Assembly (NCBI GenBank): GCA_948567375.1
Contig: OX419755.1
Span: 70,498,944 to 70,562,943, forward strand
DNA: 64,000 bases
DNA from: Lunularia cruciata
Taxonomy: Eukaryota; Streptophyta; Marchantiopsida; Lunulariales; Lunulariaceae
Direction: 5' to 3'
The notes under the pieces are model-generated. The model saw only the letters and a list, made by a program, of their open reading frames with translations, did not search any database and was not told where the DNA came from. Below are positions 34,441 through 46,320 of the stretch, in pieces; the stretch's first letter is position 1; each line of letters opens with the position of its first letter. Both the position numbers and the translations under genes were made by a program.

Positions 34441-35370
34441 CTCATTGCTTGGCAATATCTAATAGAGGCGATATGTCTATTGGAGTTGTTTGGTGGGATT
34501 AACACCAAACTAGCTATCGGTATCTGCTAGGCACGTCTCTCTACATCATATGACACACTTGGCCTATCGGTATCCAAAGTTATTATCGATATCAGCAGTC
34601 AGAGGTTACCAAAAGGCTCTATCAATAAACATTTACTTATTGAGGATGCATGATCTAGAGAGATATGGACCTATTCATTTGGTGATTTCAGGATGGCCAT
34701 GTTAGTGATATACACGTGTTGGCCAAGGTTGCATCTTTAGGATTCTTGTTTTGGTGTGTTTTGGGAGATGGTACAGATACTGCGACATCTCCAGGTTCAT
34801 CAATCTGTTCCTCTAGCTTACTTTTTGGAGAATGTTCCTTTGATGGGTGATTCTCGTACCAAAGTGGTGGCGAGTACACATTAGGTCCATTCTTGGATGG
34901 GACTTGATATATTGTTAGATGCAGCTAGAGTGGGATCACGAGCTCATCATCTTTGTCTTTGGTGGACGAACCTCTTACCCAGAGAGGTTCTATAGTGTGC
35001 TTATGATAGGATTTAGTGACTTGACCACATCCTAGTTGATGACATCTTGGATGTTAGGCATTAGTCTCAGATAGTGGTAGTGGCTGATAGGTCACCTATG
35101 GCAGTGGTGAACCTAGTTGGACAGCCTAGAGCCGCATTTCCCACACTCATGAGTTTCCTAGGCTCTCATGCTTTTTGAGAGGAAGGACATGGACTTGTTT
35201 GGGACTCATAGTAATAGTAGTTGGTGGAGCCCAACGCTGATGAGAGAGAGTGGGCGATGGGTTTTTACACCGATATTACCGCTGTTCCAACAGTGTCAAA
35301 GGTTTCTAGGCATCAAGTGTAAGGTCAGGCTATGGATCTGTACTGTTTGACTTGGATTGTGAGCCTTGGC
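34441..35370 (+). mobile_element. Element F C5-cytosine DNA methyltransferase domain (fossil)
   Basis: C5-methyltransferases transfer a methyl group from S-adenosylmethionine to cytosine in DNA. Ordered motifs visible on the plus strand: motif I LELFGGINT (34,480-34,506; SAM binding), then a conserved run ending DLERYGPIHLVISGWPC, whose WPC (34,694-34,702) is the catalytic PC of motif IV. Motif VI is LENVPLMGD, with Glu-Asn-Val at 34,828-34,836. The motif VIII-like VGSRAHHLCLWWTNL is at 34,930-34,974. A C-terminal part follows with AVVNLVGQPRAAFPT (about 35,100-35,145) and TAVPTVSKVSRHQV (near 35,280). The last segments resemble the Dnmt3 layout. The domain sits between protease and reverse transcriptase and is broken like the rest of F. 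Confidence 0.85.
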
Positions 35371-35972
35371 TTGGCAGAGTAGTGTAGGATGCGCTTGATA
35401 GGCATCACCACTCGGACACTTGTGAGCCCTATGCCTATCGAGATGATTCAGGCACATGTTGGGGGTGATGGACCAAGTGGGCATGGTATTCTTGGGACAC
35501 AACCAATAGCTACTAGCGAGAGTGATCTACTTGGAGTCCATCCAGGTGAGCGTGAGCTACTTGGATTACACCCTTGGTCCACTTGGGATGCATCTAGAGG
35601 ATGTGTAGAGCTTGCAGCCAAAGTGGAGGGAGTTTTTCACACAGAGGTTGGGGGCATGACACTATTGCTCCGAAGGGCCCAGTGTAGTAGCCAGTCAGTA
35701 CGTCTTCCACTCCTACTACAGTTTTAGAGGATACTTGGGAGCAAGATCTTGGACCCAAGCTTACTGGAGAGGAAAGATGGAGGGTTTGGAGGTTCTTGAG
35801 GAGCCACACGAGTTGTTTTGCCTTCAATATGAAGGATTTGGGTGCTCTAAAGGGAAATGGTAAAAAAATTAAGCTGACTAGCAATACACCAAATTTTTTA
35901 TGTCCTTATCAATATAGTGAGGTGGAGAGGACATTGATTTAGAGCCAGAGTAGTGACCTTTTTGAGGTTGGT

Positions 35973-37094
35973 TTGGTGGAGATTTCACATGGAGAGTATG
36001 CATCAGTGACAGTGATGCCAACCAAGAAGGATATGCATGGCAACTACACAGATAGGCAGATGTGTGGAGATTACCGTCCTATCAATCGACAAACCAAGGC
36101 TGATTGGTATGCCATGCATGCACTAGAGGAGATTTTTTATGCGATTGGGCATGCAAAGGTCTTTAGTACTTTGGATCTTTGAGCGGGATATCATCAGCTG
36201 CTGATCAGGGAGGAGGATAAGTCCAAGATGACATTTTGGGCTATTGATCCTCATGATAAGGATGTGTTATATCAGTGGAGGTTCTTACCATTTGGGTTAA
36301 AGAGCGCTCTTGTTGAGTTCCAGAGGGTCATGGATAGGATCCTAGCTGGATTGGATTTTGCTTGGTGCTATATTGATGACATTTTGGTCTATAGCACTAT
36401 TGTGGAGGAGCATGAGAGACAGTTGTTGGAGGTGTTTGAGAGGTTGAGATCTCATGGACTCAAATTACATATTGGGAAGTGTAGGTTCTTCCATGAGTAG
36501 GTTGAGTATTTGGGTCACACTATCTACTCCGGAGGACTTGGTGTTCAGCAGACCAAGGTGGAGGCTATTGCACGTATTCCTTGGCCTACGAAAGTGAGTA
36601 GAGTGCAAGCATTCCTTGGGTTGGTGAACTTCTATTGCCGCTATGTTAGTGGATTTAGTGCCATTGCCAAGGCCTTGACAAAGCTGAGCAAGCTTATATA
36701 GGAGTGGTGTTGGGGAGATGAGCAGGAGAGAGCTTTTATAGAGCTCAAGGAGAGGTTGACATCTGCTCCTATTTTGAGGAGACCAATCAGAGGATGACCA
36801 TTTTAGGTTCATACTGATTGGAGTATGTTGGGGCTTGGAGCGGTGCTCACCTAGCATGATGATGAGGGGAAGGAGTTTGTGGTGGCCTATGCTAGTCACT
36901 CCAACAATTCAGCAGAGGCAAAGTATAGTTCATATGAGGGAGAGTGCTTGGCAGCAATTTGGGCAATAGCACATTTCCGATGTTACCTACTTGGTAGCCC
37001 CTTCACTCTCATCATTGATCATCAGCTATTGAAGTGGTTGATGGAGTCCAACAAGCTTTCAGGGAAGCTTGCACGATGGGCTCTGATTTTATAG
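35973..37094 (+). mobile_element. Element F reverse transcriptase and RNase H
   Basis: Segments in order: CGDYRPINRQT, KVFSTLDL, RFLPFGLKSALVEFQRVMD, the catalytic YIDDILVYS (YIDD at 36,369-36,380), the connection segment VQAFLGLVNFYCRYVSGFS, and RNase H segments YEGECLAAIWAIAHFRCYL and LIIDHQLLKWLM. This is a clear Ty3 order on the plus strand. Confidence 0.9.
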
Positions 37095-37559
37095 GAGTAT
37101 GATTTCATGGTTGTTCACATACCTGGAGTGGTGAACCGTGGTGCAAATAGGTTGAGTAGAAACCCATGTCCCAACTAGCAAGATCAGACCGGAGCATGTT
37201 GGCATGGTGAGATAGATGAGGAGATGGTGCTAGGTTGGCATGCATTGGTCTTTTTGTGTATATTTTTTGAGGCTTTGGTGGTATCTCTCTCAACGCATAT
37301 AGGAGGAGTTATTGAGATCATAGATCCAGAGAGTGAAGATATCGGTTAAGTTCAGTGAGACATTCATGATGATATCTTAGTGATGGACTATCTTTGCACT
37401 GGTGTTGTGGGTGGCACAGTTGGGGCCAAGGAGAGAGACCGTGTTCTTCAGCAAGCCAGACGGTTCAGATTGGAGGGCAAACACCTTTTGCGTGTATGGG
37501 AGGATGGTAGAGTGCGAGTAGTACCACTTCCATCTCAGAGACCATAGTTGGTCTATCAT

Positions 37560-37795
37560 GCTTATGAAGAGCTAGGGCATTTTGGAGTAAATCATACATA
37601 TAGCTTACTCTAGAGTCATTATTGGTGGTGCGGTATGCAGACCAAGGTACAGCAGTTTGTTGCCAAATGTGTGGTTTGTGACCGAGTTAGAGCATCATTC
37701 AATGCTCTTATGCCACAATTACACCCATTACCTATCATGGGATTGGGTTACCATTGGAGTTTGGACCTTGCTGGACCATGGGCTATCGGTTCAGC
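37560..37795 (+). mobile_element. Element F integrase N-terminal region
   Basis: The zinc-finger part is recognisable (GHFGVNHTYS, HYWWCGMQTKVQQF, CVVCD), followed by LPIMGLGYHWSLDLAGP at the start of the core. Most of the downstream core was not recognised. Confidence 0.75.
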
Positions 37796-38099
37796 CGGAA
37801 AGCCTCCTTAGCATCCTTCTCTTGTACTTTCTACTCTATGGATGAGATCCAGATTTACTAGTGGCCATTCATCAAGATGCTACTATAGTTTTGGACTTGG
37901 ATGACCCCAATATATGGATGAGTGCATGTTCTCAGCGGGTAAAGATCTTTTGGAGAGTGATGCCAATGGCCTTTGAGAACTTGGCGATTGTTCAGCATAA
38001 AGATACTTTACGCTATCCTACCATTTGAAGAGGAGGTTATAGACCCTCAATCCGTCAATTTCATCCATGAGACTATGTATATCTATAGCAAACAACATC

Positions 38100-38427
38100 G
38101 ATGACACTTGATGTTTTGACATGCCGTACTATCTTGAGAGTGCATGAGGTTTTGCCATCTGGAGTCCTTATGTTCAAAGGATGTGATGGTGTTTTTTGGA
38201 AGGATCATGTGTGCAATTGTGTGCCATGCTACCTTCCAAACATTGATGGTACTATGGACCCAAGCTTAGCACTTGTATGTGCAGGCTTGAGGTGTATGTT
38301 ATGTGGCTCTTCTGGTGGAGCTACTACTATGTTAGTGTGTGATAGCTGTTTGAGAGGATGACACATGGCATGTATGACTCCTCCTCTCACGGTGGTTCCT
38401 CAAAGATAGTAGTTTTGTCCTAGATGT
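38100..38427 (+). mobile_element. Element F 3' terminal PHD-finger pattern
   Basis: After a stretch containing CRTILRVHEVLPSGVLMFKG comes a Cys4-His-Cys3 arrangement. CMLC is at 38,293-38,304, CDSC ends at 38,349, His and Cys of HMAC are at 38,362-38,373, and CPRC ends at 38,427. The aromatic/hydrophobic MTPPL between them is typical of PHD fingers, which read histone H3 tails. It occupies the position where chromoviruses carry a chromodomain. Confidence 0.75.
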
Positions 38428-38599
38428 ACTTGACCTATAGCTAGTTCACTCTTTATATGGTATAGATTGCAGATAGGCGACTAACAATGGGGTCCATAGC
38501 ACCGGCCTCCTTATCTTTGCCCATCATAGGGTATACCATATACTTGGAGTAGATGGCTATCTAGAGTTAGAGGGACCTAACCGCTAGCTAGGAGTGCGA

Positions 38600-39407
38600 T
38601 TGTGGCACTTTAGAGCCTATGTATGACTTATGTGTGAGTTGTGCTTCTAGAGTGTATGATGTTGACAGTGATGTATGTTGTGTAGCGATGTATATACGCA
38701 TGATAGTTGTCACATCATTTGTAGTGTTGCATCTAGATTGCTCGGACAATGGAGTTGTAATGATAGTAGTTAGAGTTATTTCAGTAGTTTCTTAGAGACT
38801 ACTTTCCGACGGTCAGATTTAGTGATGTATGTTGTGTAGCGATGTATATACGCACGATAGCTGTCACACCATTTGTAGTGTCACATCTAGATTGCTTGAA
38901 CAATGGAGTTGCAGTGATAGTAGTTAGAGTTATTTTAGCAGTTTCTCAGAGACTACTTTCTGATAGTCAGATTTTGTGTTCATGGTACTGACTTCATGGT
39001 GGAGCCCACTATCACTTTGCACCATTTGCATTGTCAAGTGTGCCATCAGCGGGACCGTTAGGGTTTCAGACCTAGCTCGAGTCCAAGGGTATACTTTCGA
39101 AGTGTAGCTCCAGAGAGCTCACTTCTTTGATGTTGAGCCTTCAAATTCTTGGCTATGATGGACAAAGGCCAGCGAGCATCACCTGGATTCTCTTAGCTAG
39201 AGTGGGTGTGGCTAACTATAATCAGTGCCTAGTTGTTGGTAGTTTATAAAGTGACAGATCAAGTACTGATCTGAGTTGAGTCAAGAGTTGTAAACAATCT
39301 AATTATTGTGGCACTTTAGAGCTTATGTATGACTTATGTGTGAGTGTGTGCTTCTATAGTGTATGATGTTGACAGTGATGTATGTTGTGTAGCAATGTAT
39401 ATACACA
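38600..39407 (+). mobile_element. Element F 3' end: LTR copy plus partial LTR duplications
   Basis: The LTR copy at 38,873-39,304 is flanked by repeated blocks. A segment with GTGGCACTTTAGAGC...GATGTATGTTGTGTAGC occurs at about 38,606-38,695 and again at 39,305-39,407. The start of the LTR is duplicated at 38,703-38,822, and a short piece of the first block recurs at 38,823-38,872. This indicates local tandem rearrangement of the 3' end. Confidence 0.7.
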
Positions 39408-39585
39408 CAATAGTATCCTTTAAGTCCAATCCAAGTCCTTCTTCCTTTAAGAAAAATTCAACTTCCTTGAGTCAGATCCAAATACACAATTCTTCTCTTT
39501 TCTTCTCCATTTGGCTTTAATTCAACTTCAACAATATACTTCTTCTTTAAAACTCATCAGAAACAAAAAGAGTGTGGGTACCACA

Positions 39586-39598
39586 TACCCTTTCCCTC
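39586..39598 (-). other. Element E polypurine tract
   Basis: The minus strand reads GAGGGAAAGGGTA immediately before the TGTGG start of the 3' LTR. Confidence 0.8.
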
Positions 39599-40181
39599 AA
39601 ATGTGAGCTTCCTCATGAACATTGGCTTCCTTTCTTTCATACATGCATGTGTCCATGGTCCAATACCTTTTGACCCTCCACCCATTTATGTGAGTGGCAA
39701 AAGGATTTCCCTCTAGGTCTGCTAGTTAAATAGAGCCATTGTCATAAATATGCATTACATAATGGCCCCATCCACCTTAGGTAGGGCTTGCTTGGAAAAA
39801 TTATTTGGTGGTTGTCATATAACAACACTAAGTCTCACTCTCAAACAACAACATGCCTTAATCACTTGTTATGCCTGACTTTCCATTAATCTTGTATCTC
39901 CTTTGTAGTTTGCATTGCATTGTCTCTTTTTTCTTCTTACCACCTCAGTTGATGAATCCAAAGATCCTGGTTCTCCTCCTTTGACAATTGCTCTTCACAC
40001 AAGATATGATATGATGGTACTTCAAATTCAATTGGTAGTATGGGATGCAATCCATATGTTAAGAAATAAATTTTTTGTTTGGTTGTGACCTTTTTGGTGG
40101 TTTTGTATGCCTACAAAGCTACATGTAGCTTTGTATCCCAATCATAGGCATAGTTGAAAATCACCTTATTAAAAACTTTTT

Positions 40182-40640
40182 TCATAATAATCTATGCACC
40201 TTCTTTGTCAATCCATTGGCTTTTGGGTTGTAAGGAGTCATCTTCTGATGTTTTATTTGGAAGTACTTGGTTAAAACATCCACAAGTGAGTTCAAAAAAT
40301 GATTCCCTCGATCATTGACTAAGGGACTCATTTTTTGACCCAAAGGACATCCATAACAAGAAATAATATTATGGAAGAAAAATTTGGCTATAGTTTCCAC
40401 ATCATCTTTCCAAGTTGCTTTGGCTTCAACCATTTTAGTAGCATAGTCAATGCATACTAAAATGTATCTCTTCCTCATGAATCAGGTCACTGGTGGAATC
40501 AAACCCACAAAATTAATTCCCTATTTCTCAAATGGGGCCAATAGCAAAATTGGTCTCAAAGGCCATTGGCTAGTAGCCGTCAACTTTCTTGTCCTTTGGC
40601 AAGGATCACAACTTTGAATATGGGCTTGAGTTTCCTTATA
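40182..40640 (-). mobile_element. Element E integrase
   Basis: The core begins YILVCIDYATKMVEA and includes VNDRGNHFLNSLVD and MTPYNPKANGLTKKVHR, typical of Ty3 integrases. The second half of the zinc finger (CDPCQRTRKL) lies upstream near 40,600. No chromodomain was recognised downstream, toward 39,600. Confidence 0.85.
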
Positions 40641-40794
40641 CATCATAGGCCTCTAGTACCCTACCGCAAGGATTGTTTTCACTATGTTCTTCAAGGCAGA
40701 ATGTCATCTCAATGCTTTTGAGTGTAAGGACTCAATTATTCCTGCTACTTTGTATGCTTCCAAGCACCAACAAAGTACTTCATCTTCACCCATT

Positions 40795-41421
40795 TTAAAT
40801 AAAATTTTGTGCTTCAGCTGATATTTCCATTTTCTTGAGAAAGACTACTCTTTGCTCTGAGTCTAGCCCCTTAGGGCACGGGCAAGTATGCAGATAGTGA
40901 TATTCTACAACATACCTTGTACTTTGCATTGACATCAAATGATAAAGTTCTTCACCAAGAAACCGGTCATCTACCTCCAGATCTTGGTATTGAGTTTCCA
41001 ACTTGGACAAGAAGTTCACTTTTGAATGCAACACCCCCTTCCTTACTTCTACAATGTATGTGAATTCCTGTAACAACAAGTTCCATCTTGTGATTTGCCC
41101 ATACAAATCAGCCTTCTTCACCAAATATTGTAGTGCATAATGGTCCACTTGGAATGCAAACTTGTATTCTAGTAAGTAGTGGCAAAACTTTTTGCAAGCA
41201 TACACCGTTAGGAGTGCTTCTCTTTCAGTAGTAATGTAGTTCTTCTTTTCAACTAAAAGTTGTTGATTGTCATAATAAATTGGATAGTCCTTCTTCTTCT
41301 TGCCTTTTTGACTCAAAACTACTCCAATTGCCATGGACAAAGTATCCACATACACATGAAAAAGGACATCCCAATTTGGAGCCCTCATCATTGGTGCTTC
41401 CACCTGTTTCTTTTTCAACAC
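40795..41421 (-). mobile_element. Element E RNase H
   Basis: A 208-codon open frame with VYVDTLSMAIGVVLSQKGKK (catalytic region), YITTEREALLTVYACKKF, VDHYALQYLV and TRWNLLLQEFTYIVEV, the usual Ty3 RNase H order. Confidence 0.85.
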
Positions 41422-41557
41422 TTGGAAAGCTTCTTTTTTGCTCTTTTTCTTCCCACAAATAGTCTTTGGATTTCTTCAAAAGGTTTATTAAAGGTGCAAC
41501 TAGCATCACATAATTGGACACAAAGTGTCTATAATATTAGACATGTCGCAAGAAGGC

Positions 41558-42446
41558 TCATAACTCCCAAATATTTTTGGGAGCTTCCAAAGCTAAGATT
41601 ACTTTATCCTTCTCAACATTGAATTCAATTCCTTGCCTTGAGAGCTGATGCTCCATACAAATTCTTTCCTTCATTGCAAAGAAGCATTTCTTTTGGTGAA
41701 ATAACAAGCTTGCAAAATGACACCTTTCAAACATTTGGCAAAGGTAATCCAAGTGTACCTTTCTTTGGCTAAACACGCAAAAATCATCAATAAAACTTCT
41801 ACAAACTTCCACAAAAAGTCTTTAAAAATTGTATTCATCATCTGGTGGAAAGTAGCAAGAGTATTACACAACCCAAATTTCATTTGATTGTATGTGAATG
41901 TGCTCCAATTGGTAGTGAATGTGGTCTTGTCCTTGTCTTCTTCTCGTATGGACACTTGATTGTAGCCCAAAAATCCATCAAGAAAATTTTAACAAGGATG
42001 ACCTGCTACTTGGTCCAAAATGGTGTTCATGAAACGTAAAGGATGATGATCCTTCCTTGTAATTACATTGAGCTTAAGGAAGTCTTGGCACACCCAAATC
42101 TTTCCCATCTTCTTCTATGGAACAATGATAATGGGAGAAACCCATTCATTGCTCAAGACTGGAAAATATATTCTGGCCTCCAAGTACTTATCAATTTTAT
42201 CTTTCACTACAAGTGAGTACTTTAGTTGAGGCAATATTATCATTGCCAAATGGGAATTGCACCTTCAAAAAGATCAATCTGATGTTGCCTAAACTGTTTG
42301 GGGATTCTTGGCATTTGATCAATAGACCAAGTGAATATGTCTTGGTACTCATTGAACAAGGCAATGTATCTTGCAAACTTGTGTCTGAAGTGACTATCTT
42401 GGATATTTTCAAAATCTTGCCTTCTTCCAAAACTACATCTTGACAA
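41558..42446 (-). mobile_element. Element E reverse transcriptase
   Basis: Recognisable segments: MGYNQVSIREEDKDKTTFTT, MKFGLCNTLATFHQMMNTIF and a fingers/palm continuation near 41,600-41,800. The FGLCN wording is typical of Athila/Tat-side Ty3 elements rather than chromoviruses. Confidence 0.8.
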
Positions 42447-42787
42447 TCATCAGGGTTAATGACTCCTTCAACATGGATGACTCAACTCAACCCAAGTTGG
42501 ATTGAGTTTAGACCCCTTCCTCCAAATTGTTGTTACCCAAGGTGATGTCTATGGGTCTTCTTCTTTGACCTCTACCTTGTAACATTCCAAATAATTCACT
42601 TGGACTTCTTCATCCAAGTCTTCTAAAGACAAAGACAACAAATGTTTGGATTCATCTTCATCTTTGACAAAGTAGTTTCCTCAAGGTGGTGAACCTTTGT
42701 CCAACTCATTGCAACCAACTTTTGGTTGTTGGATGAGATGTCTTTGACCTTAGCTTCTATTGGTGCCGATCTATAACAACTTGAGCA

Positions 42788-43138
42788 CTATACAACTGAG
42801 GGTCTTCTGATCAACAATAGGTAACCAATTTTGGTCACTGGTCTAAGTACAATATAGTTTATCTTGAATGGTAATCCTCCAATAATCATCACTATATTGG
42901 ACAACATGCTCAGAGGTTGTCGCCTTCTTTGATGCACAAACTTCAAGATTTGAGGTGTTGGTTCAAAATTGTGATATTTGAGGTGTATGGTATCCTCCGT
43001 CATGACATTTACCCCTAAATCCAAGTCAATGGGTACAAGCATTATCATGCAACCTATAATCTCCACATCTCCTTCCAGCAAGCCCAAATCTTCTTGCTCA
43101 ATATGGTATATTGTTGGTAGATCCTTCTTGAGCATCAA
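42788..43138 (-). mobile_element. Element E protease region
   Basis: An open frame with DLGVNVMTEDTIHLKYHNFE and NIVMIIGGLPFKINYIVLRP, matching the C-terminal half of plant Ty3 proteases. Between here and 44,160 only charged linker-like translation is seen. Confidence 0.65.
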
Positions 43139-44159
43139 TCCTTACTTTCTTGAGGGTCAAACTCAATTGCTTCTTATACAACTTGTTGTCCTCTCACAAT
43201 TTTTTTAAGCTTATGTTAGCTTGGATGGATGCCAAATCTACAACAATATTATATTAGGGTACTCTCCCAACTCTCACCTTCTTTGACTTTATCTTTGGGT
43301 TTGAAGTCTTACCTTGATCTGATCTGACTATGGGTCATTTCGAAATGGTGACCAGAGTACTTGTGGTCTGGACCCGAAGTACTTCAGGTTTACCCACCTT
43401 GGCTTGAATCAGATCCTTGACTTTGGATTTGATGTTAAATGCAAACACAAGAGGTTTTGCCTTTGGATCTCCATCCAAACTCATTTCCCAAGTTCTCTAC
43501 ATTACCTCTTGGATTTCTTCCTGCAATGCTCTGGCTTTGGCTTTTGCCAAGATTTTCTCCTCTTTTGTAGATAAGATAAACTTAGGCCAAAGTCTCTTCA
43601 CTTTTATTAAAGACAAAGAAGTAGTGCTTACTTCTTCAAGATCATGCTTCTTCCTCTCCAAGCATGTCTCAATTCTCAACACATCAAGGTCCGACTATTC
43701 CTCTTTTGAAACCGGAATTCCTCCTTGAGGAACTTCTTCTTCACAAGGAGATGCAATTCACGATGGTGTCATCTTTTGGTTGTAATGTAGCTTGCTTGGC
43801 CAGAGTCTGCACTTCTTTATTGGAGGCTTTGGGTATGGTGGCTAAAGACATTGGTTGCCCACATGGCCAAAACCCTTATAGTTTCCGTAGAGTGGAACAT
43901 ACCCAATCTGTTGCCTTGGCTCAGGACAATTTAGGGACCAATGACCTATCAAGCCACAATTGTAGCATGCACCGGGTGCAACATTTTGAGGCCTATTTTG
44001 GGTACCCATTGGCAGTCTTTATTGGGAAGTATTATTGGTGTACTCTCTTGGTCCACACCTCAGGCCTTGGTTGGAGGTGCTTGCTTGAGGTTGTACCTCT
44101 TGTCTCTCTCTCTCTCGGTACACCACCTTGTCCTCCTCATTCTAGTCCCAACTTGGAAC

Positions 44160-46320
44160 TCAATCAATCTGTTGCACCAAAAATGCAGTTTGGATGGTTA
44201 AGCAATTAGTGTTGGCATGACCTGACTTGCCACGTGCAGTACACCACACATTAGGTCTTCCAAATGAAGGTTGTTTCCTTCTATCCTTTGCTCTGATCAT
44301 TTGAATTTTAAAATCCAAAAACTCCTTAATAAGAGTCTCTAGCTTAGCGTCCATCTTATTGACACTTTTAGCAGGGTAGAAAATAGTTTCTTCCCTCCTT
44401 ATCATCTATTCTTTCTGAGCTTAACATCTTCTTTGGATTTCAAAGAAGAACTTGACAAAGTAGAGGATTCTTTAGAAGAAAGGAGGTATTGCGAGAGGCC
44501 TTTCATATGGCCTTCTTGCCTTTCTTCTCTCGGTTTCTTTTGTTACCGGTTGAATGAGAGTGAGCCACCTCGTATCTAGCAACATGTTTGAGTAATTTAT
44601 CAAGGGAAGTTATATTCCTCTCCCTAGCAAAGATCCCAATCTCTGTTGACAAACCATCAAGGAACCAGATAATGGCCTAGACATCAAAGTACACCACCAC
44701 ACCAAATTGCTTTGACACTCCATTCAACAAAGCCATGAACCACTCAGTATAGTCTCTCAACTTCTCATTCTTGCCATGGTGTAATAATCCAAGGACAAGA
44801 GAAGAGAGAAAACATAGATTTCACACTCAATCATCTGATGCCCCAAAGGAGCAACTTCTTTTTATTATACAAAGAGGATCTCCTCCAAGGAAGCTCCACC
44901 ATAGGATTAGGCACACAGATAGGTGACATGTCAGCAAGCTCCGCCCTTGGATTACTTACTTGGATAGGTGACATGTCGGTCCTGGTCCTATCTGGTTGGT
45001 CAAACAAGCTTTGACCAAAGGGAATCTTTTAGGGAATCTTCTTGTAGGAATCTTAGAATCACATAGGTGAGGTACCGTCGGAAAGCTCTTGACAAGAAAA
45101 GCCAAGGGGGAGGGAAGGCCAACCTTTCCTCTATTTGGGGGAGGGCAAATGTGCACATTTTTGAGGCCTAATTCATCAATTTAGGCCTTCAAAATTGCCT
45201 TCAAAGATTTCAGGCATATTTTGGTTCTTACTCTATTCATAGAAGTCCCCTTTTGGTGCTAACTCTTTCTGATCTATTTATTCCATAATGTGTAACATCC
45301 TTCTAGATGTTACCAAACCAATTCTCACCTTTAAATCATATGTCTAGCTATTGGTTCTAAGGTTTTCAAGTCTATTTCAGTTTTTGCCCTATTAGTAGAA
45401 GTACTCTTTTGGTGATACTTCTATCTGATCTATTTTGACCATCATGTATAACATCATTCCAGATGTTACCAAACCAAATTTCACATCTAGATCTTATGGC
45501 TAGCTCTTGGTATTACACCTGGTCCAAGTCATTCAATGCGGCAAAGACACTTGTATCATAATCAACCTCCTATAATTGTTCTAGGAAGTTGTCATGAAGG
45601 TTTATCCAATTGGCTGATTTGAACTCCTTTTGGGTAACATGGGTATACCAACTTTAAGCTTTCTTCCAAAGTAGACTAGGGAAAATTTGCAATTGGTTTA
45701 CAAAGTTGTGCTCCTTGTTGGCAAAGGAGATCACTTCAAACTCCTCGATGAATTCATCATGGTCTTCATCTTGTTCAATCCTCTTGTACTTCTAGTAAGC
45801 TTGTTTGGTAACACGGAAAGATGACATATTGTAAGTCTAATGAAAAGGTTGTTGAGGTATCAAACTTGGCTAACCCAAGGTACTTGCAAGTGATTGTGCT
45901 TTGGAATTAGGGCAAGGGTCCCAAGGTACCAAAATTCAACATTAGGTCTTTGTCAAGAGGTACTTCAATTGGAGGTACTTTGGCTTCTACCCAAGTTTGA
46001 GGAAGAGAGTCAATATCATTAAATTGCTATTCAAGATCTGGACAAAGAATTTGGATGATCATATGTAAGATGTATTGGCACATTTCTTCAATCAAAATTT
46101 GTGTTGTCTTCTCAAAAATCAACTCCTTCAAATTATTGGCTCCCTTGATAGTTTTGGTGGAATTCGGTGTGTTGTATTGTAACAAATGTGTTTGCCCTCT
46201 TGCATCTTTCTTTCTTTTGGGATGAGGGGGTGTAAAATAGTCTTGCCACTTGGATTCTTGTTTCCTTTTTTCAAGTGCTTGCAAGGCTTCTTGAACTTTG
46301 TGAAGAAGTTGCAAATCCAA
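44160..46320 (-). mobile_element. Element E gag region, interrupted by a solo LTR
   Basis: Includes a knuckle-like WCTARGKSGHANTNC stretch near 44,230 and, toward the 5' end, a Lys/Glu-rich N-terminal part (LLHKVQEALQALEKRKQESK). The solo LTR of family C at 44,780-45,517 splits it. Confidence 0.7.
44780..45517 (-). mobile_element. Solo LTR of family C inserted in element E gag
   Basis: 738 bp, TGTAAT...ATTACA termini, with both roughly 154-bp units (starts near 45,233 and 45,391). Flanks CATGG and CCTGG are a 5-bp target duplication with one mismatch. No internal family C sequence adjoins it, so it is a product of LTR-LTR recombination. Confidence 0.9.

Larger units (their letters stand above)
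30226..39407 (+). mobile_element. Element F: decayed Ty3/gypsy element with DNA methyltransferase and PHD finger
   Basis: A plus-strand element inside the upper part of E's 3' LTR; the empty-site equivalent in the 5' LTR is at about 49,101-49,106. It is bounded by roughly 0.45-kb direct repeats (about 30,227-30,678 and 38,873-39,304). The flanks CAAAG and CAATAG look like a decayed target duplication. Interior order: gag with CCHC knuckle, protease, C5-cytosine methyltransferase, reverse transcriptase, RNase H, integrase, PHD finger. It has very many breaks and is long dead. It is younger than E but older than A. Confidence 0.85.
14214..39585 (-). mobile_element. Element E 3' LTR, split into four segments by elements C, A and F
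   Basis: Segments 14,214-14,794, 21,406-22,127, 27,771 to about 30,225 and about 39,408-39,585 are colinear with the 5' LTR at 46,525-49,265. Each junction reads through in the 5' LTR without interruption, which fixes the insertion points. The assembled length is larger than that of the 5' copy. Segment three carries several sense-strand open frames. Confidence 0.8.
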
